The notes under the pieces: model-generated
The model's database searches: none
What the model was told of the DNA's origin: nothing
Seen by the model: the letters and a program-made list of their open reading frames with translations, nothing else
Origin: an uncultured Clostridia bacterium
Lineage (GTDB): Bacteria > Bacillota > Clostridia > UMGS1810
Assembly: GCA_934500875.1 (NCBI GenBank)
Contig: CAKSTL010000011.1
Location: forward strand, 6,777 to 70,776
Reading direction: 5' to 3'
DNA: 64,000 nt
Shown here: piece after piece, positions 62,501 to 64,000 of the stretch
Layout: every line of letters begins with the position of its first letter
Position numbering within the stretch: the stretch's first letter is position 1
Program-made: the position numbers and the translations under genes

Positions 62501-64000
62501 AATTGCCGATTTGTAGCTGTCAAAATCAAAGTCCTTAAATTTAATCGTGCCGTCCTTTTCCTCTGTCACAAGGTCTTTTATGCCTATCGCAATCGACATA
62601 GTATCATCATCCGAATACGCAACCGTTACCGGAATAAAGTCCAGCTTCCACGAAAGCTCCATACCGCCGACAATCGGCGCGTCATCGGGAATTGTGAATT
62701 TTATGTCCTTGCCTATCTTGAAGTCGAACTCGCCCTTTTTTGACGCTTCAAAAACCTCGTCATCCGTTTTGCCGATAATGTTCAGCTTGGTTGCAATGGT
62801 TGATGAGCAAAGCGCCTTGTTTGATTTGTCAACGGCAATGATATATACCGGCTTGTTCGGCTCAAACAATTTTCCTAAATTAACATGAATCGTATCGGTC
62901 GCTCCCGTGTATTGCATAAATTGGCTTGATTCGCCGTTTATGCCCTGCGTCAGATACACAGAATGGTTTTCGGGTCTTGAGTTTTTCCAGTCAATATCGA
63001 GCTTTATATCATATTGCTTGTTGTCCTTTGCCGTGTCTATGTTTACGGTCGTTTTCAATATGTCAATGTTTTTTCTGCCGCTTTTTAGCACGGCAGATTT
63101 TATAACAGGAGCGTTTTTTCCTGTGCTTGCCGAATTGTATTTATTTTTGTCAACCGCACTCGGTTTGTGGTTATAGTGTATAGCTGCATTTGTGAGAAAG
63201 TCGTTGCCGTAGTTTATCATTATTTTGTCCCATTGCGCCTTGCTGCCGCCATAATACACATCCGTTAAGCTGTCGCAAAAGTCAAATGCCGCATCGCCGA
63301 TCGTAATCACGCTGTCTGGAATATTCACGCTCATTAAGCTGCAGCAGCGGGCAAATGCCCTCTCGCAGATCGTGGTCACGCTGTTCGGGATGTTCACGCT
63401 CGTTAAGCTGTCGCAAAAGTCAAATGCCCTCTCGCCGATCGTGGTCACGCTGTTTCCGATGCTCACGCTCGTTAAGCCGCGGCAACTGTAAAATGCCCTC
63501 TCGCCGATCGTAGTCACGCTGTTCGGGATATTCACGCTCGTTAAGCTGTCGCAAAAGGCAAATGCCATATAACCGAACGCGGTCACGCTGTTTCCGAGGT
63601 TTACGCTTTTTAAGCTGTCGCAATTGTAAAATGCCGAATCGCCGATCGTGGTCACGCTGTTTCCGATGCTCACGCTCGTTAAGCCGCGGCAACAGAAAAA
63701 TGCCCTATAGCCGATCGTGGTCACGCTGCCCGGAAGGCTGAATGAGCTGTTGTTTTTTCCTATGGCATATTGAATTAGTTCAGATTTATCCTTGTTATAC
63801 AAATTCCCGTCTACACTGCTGAATGATGAATTGTTGCCTGAAACATTTATGCTCGTTAAGCTGAAGCAGCGAGAAAATGCCCTATAGCCGATCGTGGTCA
63901 CGCTGTCCGGGAGGCTGAATGAACTGTTGTTTTTTCCTATGGCATATTGAATTAGTTCAGATTTATCCTTGTTATACAAATTCCCGTCTACACTGCTGAA
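59573..64000 (-). CDS. Giant BspA-type leucine-rich-repeat surface protein (partial)
   Basis: More than 1468 residues; the frame is open at the right edge, so the 5' end and any signal peptide lie outside. In order: BspA/LRR_5 repeats (NSVTTIGERAFYSCRGLTSV pattern), a linker, a long beta-rich region with propeller-like segments, a CARDB-type adhesion domain (FNITVKNSGELPIDGYQITV), a second similar domain, and a C-terminal beta-domain with YVKLFLWKKDTLCPLTDG, the same type as in the glycan locus proteins. Likely a surface adhesin or large binding protein. It lies next to rep, so it may be element cargo. A terminator follows at 59467-59438. Confidence 0.8.
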   Translation of the reverse strand, partial: FSSVDGNLYNKDKSELIQYAIGKNNSSFSLPDSVTTIGYRAFSRCFSLTSINVSGNNSSFSSVDGNLYNKDKSELIQYAIGKNNSSFSLPGSVTTIGYRAFFCCRGLTSVSIGNSVTTIGDSAFYNCDSLKSVNLGNSVTAFGYMAFAFCDSLTSVNIPNSVTTIGERAFYSCRGLTSVSIGNSVTTIGERAFDFCDSLTSVNIPNSVTTICERAFARCCSLMSVNIPDSVITIGDAAFDFCDSLTDVYYGGSKAQWDKIMINYGNDFLTNAAIHYNHKPSAVDKNKYNSASTGKNAPVIKSAVLKSGRKNIDILKTTVNIDTAKDNKQYDIKLDIDWKNSRPENHSVYLTQGINGESSQFMQYTGATDTIHVNLGKLFEPNKPVYIIAVDKSNKALCSSTIATKLNIIGKTDDEVFEASKKGEFDFKIGKDIKFTIPDDAPIVGGMELSWKLDFIPVTVAYSDDDTMSIAIGIKDLVTEEKDGTIKFKDFDFDSYKSAIDDYNKNISGAYKKSTRSLAQLRNDARMKQAAKLKKPLSMSMWGGNVLKSTGSGDSDFGIDCNGYAEIKRDKKGNWDYNNVHGYINFEIKISYTYEGQVFIYTIPCYYTIGGELGAGLEANIYKFDVKNFRPIFSGTNQESDDKDPTGLYFNSHAKLTLGAGVGVPHVATFGATGEGALNLKMGLSDEVAEYLRVFLTAKAGYELTFLGKKLSSKDDIVSLDKDNGIIYSTFPNDKDKSWIKPKAASLMSLNDLYDGYSAENVYDTEVRSYNADTEWHAGEPQIALMSADYSNKNQTLLAENIYPNAQPQITDINGTRVLIYTADNTERTAESRQMLVYSVYDSANDTWSAPVPVCDDGTADFYPSISGEYLVWQNQKSVMQEGLSLSEIGAMAEICIAKWNGNGFDAPTVLTDNAELDTLPRVTQNGGEVSVVWIKNSANDILGAEGKSSLIKRTYNGKWSEESVIKDGLNAVCDLSIGYRDNQLYVSYIHDCDGNIATITDREIYLIGSEEAQVTQNEVLDSNIVIDSGRLYWYSENNINYRDLDGDTVSRIFDGERYSLCESFSVSENGGNIAILWSCPTENGAQIKGVLYKDGAWGEVIDVTESDDFSKYPTCVLAQDGSILSAYTTESGNSTALNTLSLVPSYDIEIGAVDFIESNIQTNAKNEFNITVKNSGELPIDGYQITVYNGDGTENNTITFNETLKAGEEKTQTASFITGDTISKEKLSVTASILIGEEYKADNNSAQFEIGHADIAISEINSYEFLPTSVAETVVENRGYSAAESIVAELHAESEDGEIVDTKTIDVLNPGETQTIAFEYNPKDYANTRWYVVLKSDVEDFSLGNNSDYFVNECATSESAEYVGKIISVSCNENVLSINAYVANNTSKPLNAQCYAAVYNKSGKLKAAAIQEIISLSEYTDTGVDLYIQNYTYEDSDYVKLFLWKKDTLCPLTDGDLAHCLSAKTNYLGENRIK
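63270..64000 (-). repeat. Tandem LRR-coding repeats with a 177-bp near-identical duplication
   Basis: Units of about 69 bp encode single LRR_5 repeats with almost unchanged sequence. A larger unit recurs at exactly 177 bp (59 codons): the end of one copy at 63804-63823 equals 63981-64000. Such identity implies recent expansion and likely length variation by slippage or recombination. Confidence 0.85.

Overview
The window looks like a piece of a Bacillota (Clostridia) chromosome, probably from an anaerobic fibre-degrading gut or rumen bacterium. It is AT-rich, has strong GGAGG-type ribosome binding sites and NarL, AraC and TetR regulators, and anchors many secreted proteins to the wall through S-layer homology (SLH) domains. 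The density of SLH proteins in glycan loci recalls Monoglobus-like Clostridia, but that placement is inference. No rRNA, tRNA or CRISPR array was seen.

Region 1 (1-8320) is a graveyard of mobile DNA beside a TetR regulator. It holds a tyrosine integrase remnant with two stops joined to the 5' tip of a type I restriction subunit gene, a truncated DUF4238-like ORF, a structured small-ORF segment, a DUF6076-like zinc protein, a sigma-like HTH protein, an intact TnpW plus large serine recombinase pair, a truncated ParM-like gene and a frameshifted BlaR1-type M56 peptidase.

Region 2 (8320-32956) is the first glycan locus. A leftward operon (radical SAM/SPASM protein, GH57-like protein, sugar isomerase, MDR dehydrogenase) diverges from a rightward run of about 20 kb: a CUT1 importer (binding protein and two permeases), five large secreted proteins (two Asp-box propeller paralogues, SLH proteins, a CBM96-like protein), a two-component system, an MBL-fold hydrolase, an MFS carrier and a second sugar isomerase. 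The two operons share a strikingly symmetric promoter region built round a 21-bp inverted repeat.

Region 3 (33163-56940) is the second glycan locus. An AraC regulator diverges from about 22 kb of rightward genes: three SLH surface proteins (one with a beta-helix), an Lpl/Ytc-type importer, a secreted modular protein followed in frame, after a TGA, by an SGNH esterase-like domain, a GH42 beta-galactosidase, an IlvD/Edd dehydratase, a DapA-type aldolase, an SDR, a KDPG-type aldolase and an unassigned glycosidase-like protein. The likely logic is wall-bound capture and cutting, uptake of oligosaccharides powered by an unlinked ATPase, cytoplasmic hydrolysis, then oxidation, dehydration and aldol cleavage of the sugar acid.

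Region 4 (57170-64000) is another mobile junction. An mtaB gene has lost its 5' end exactly where a RepA_N-type replication gene ends. That rep gene carries iteron-like repeats inside its reading frame. Next to it lies a very large BspA-type leucine-rich-repeat surface protein that runs out of the window.
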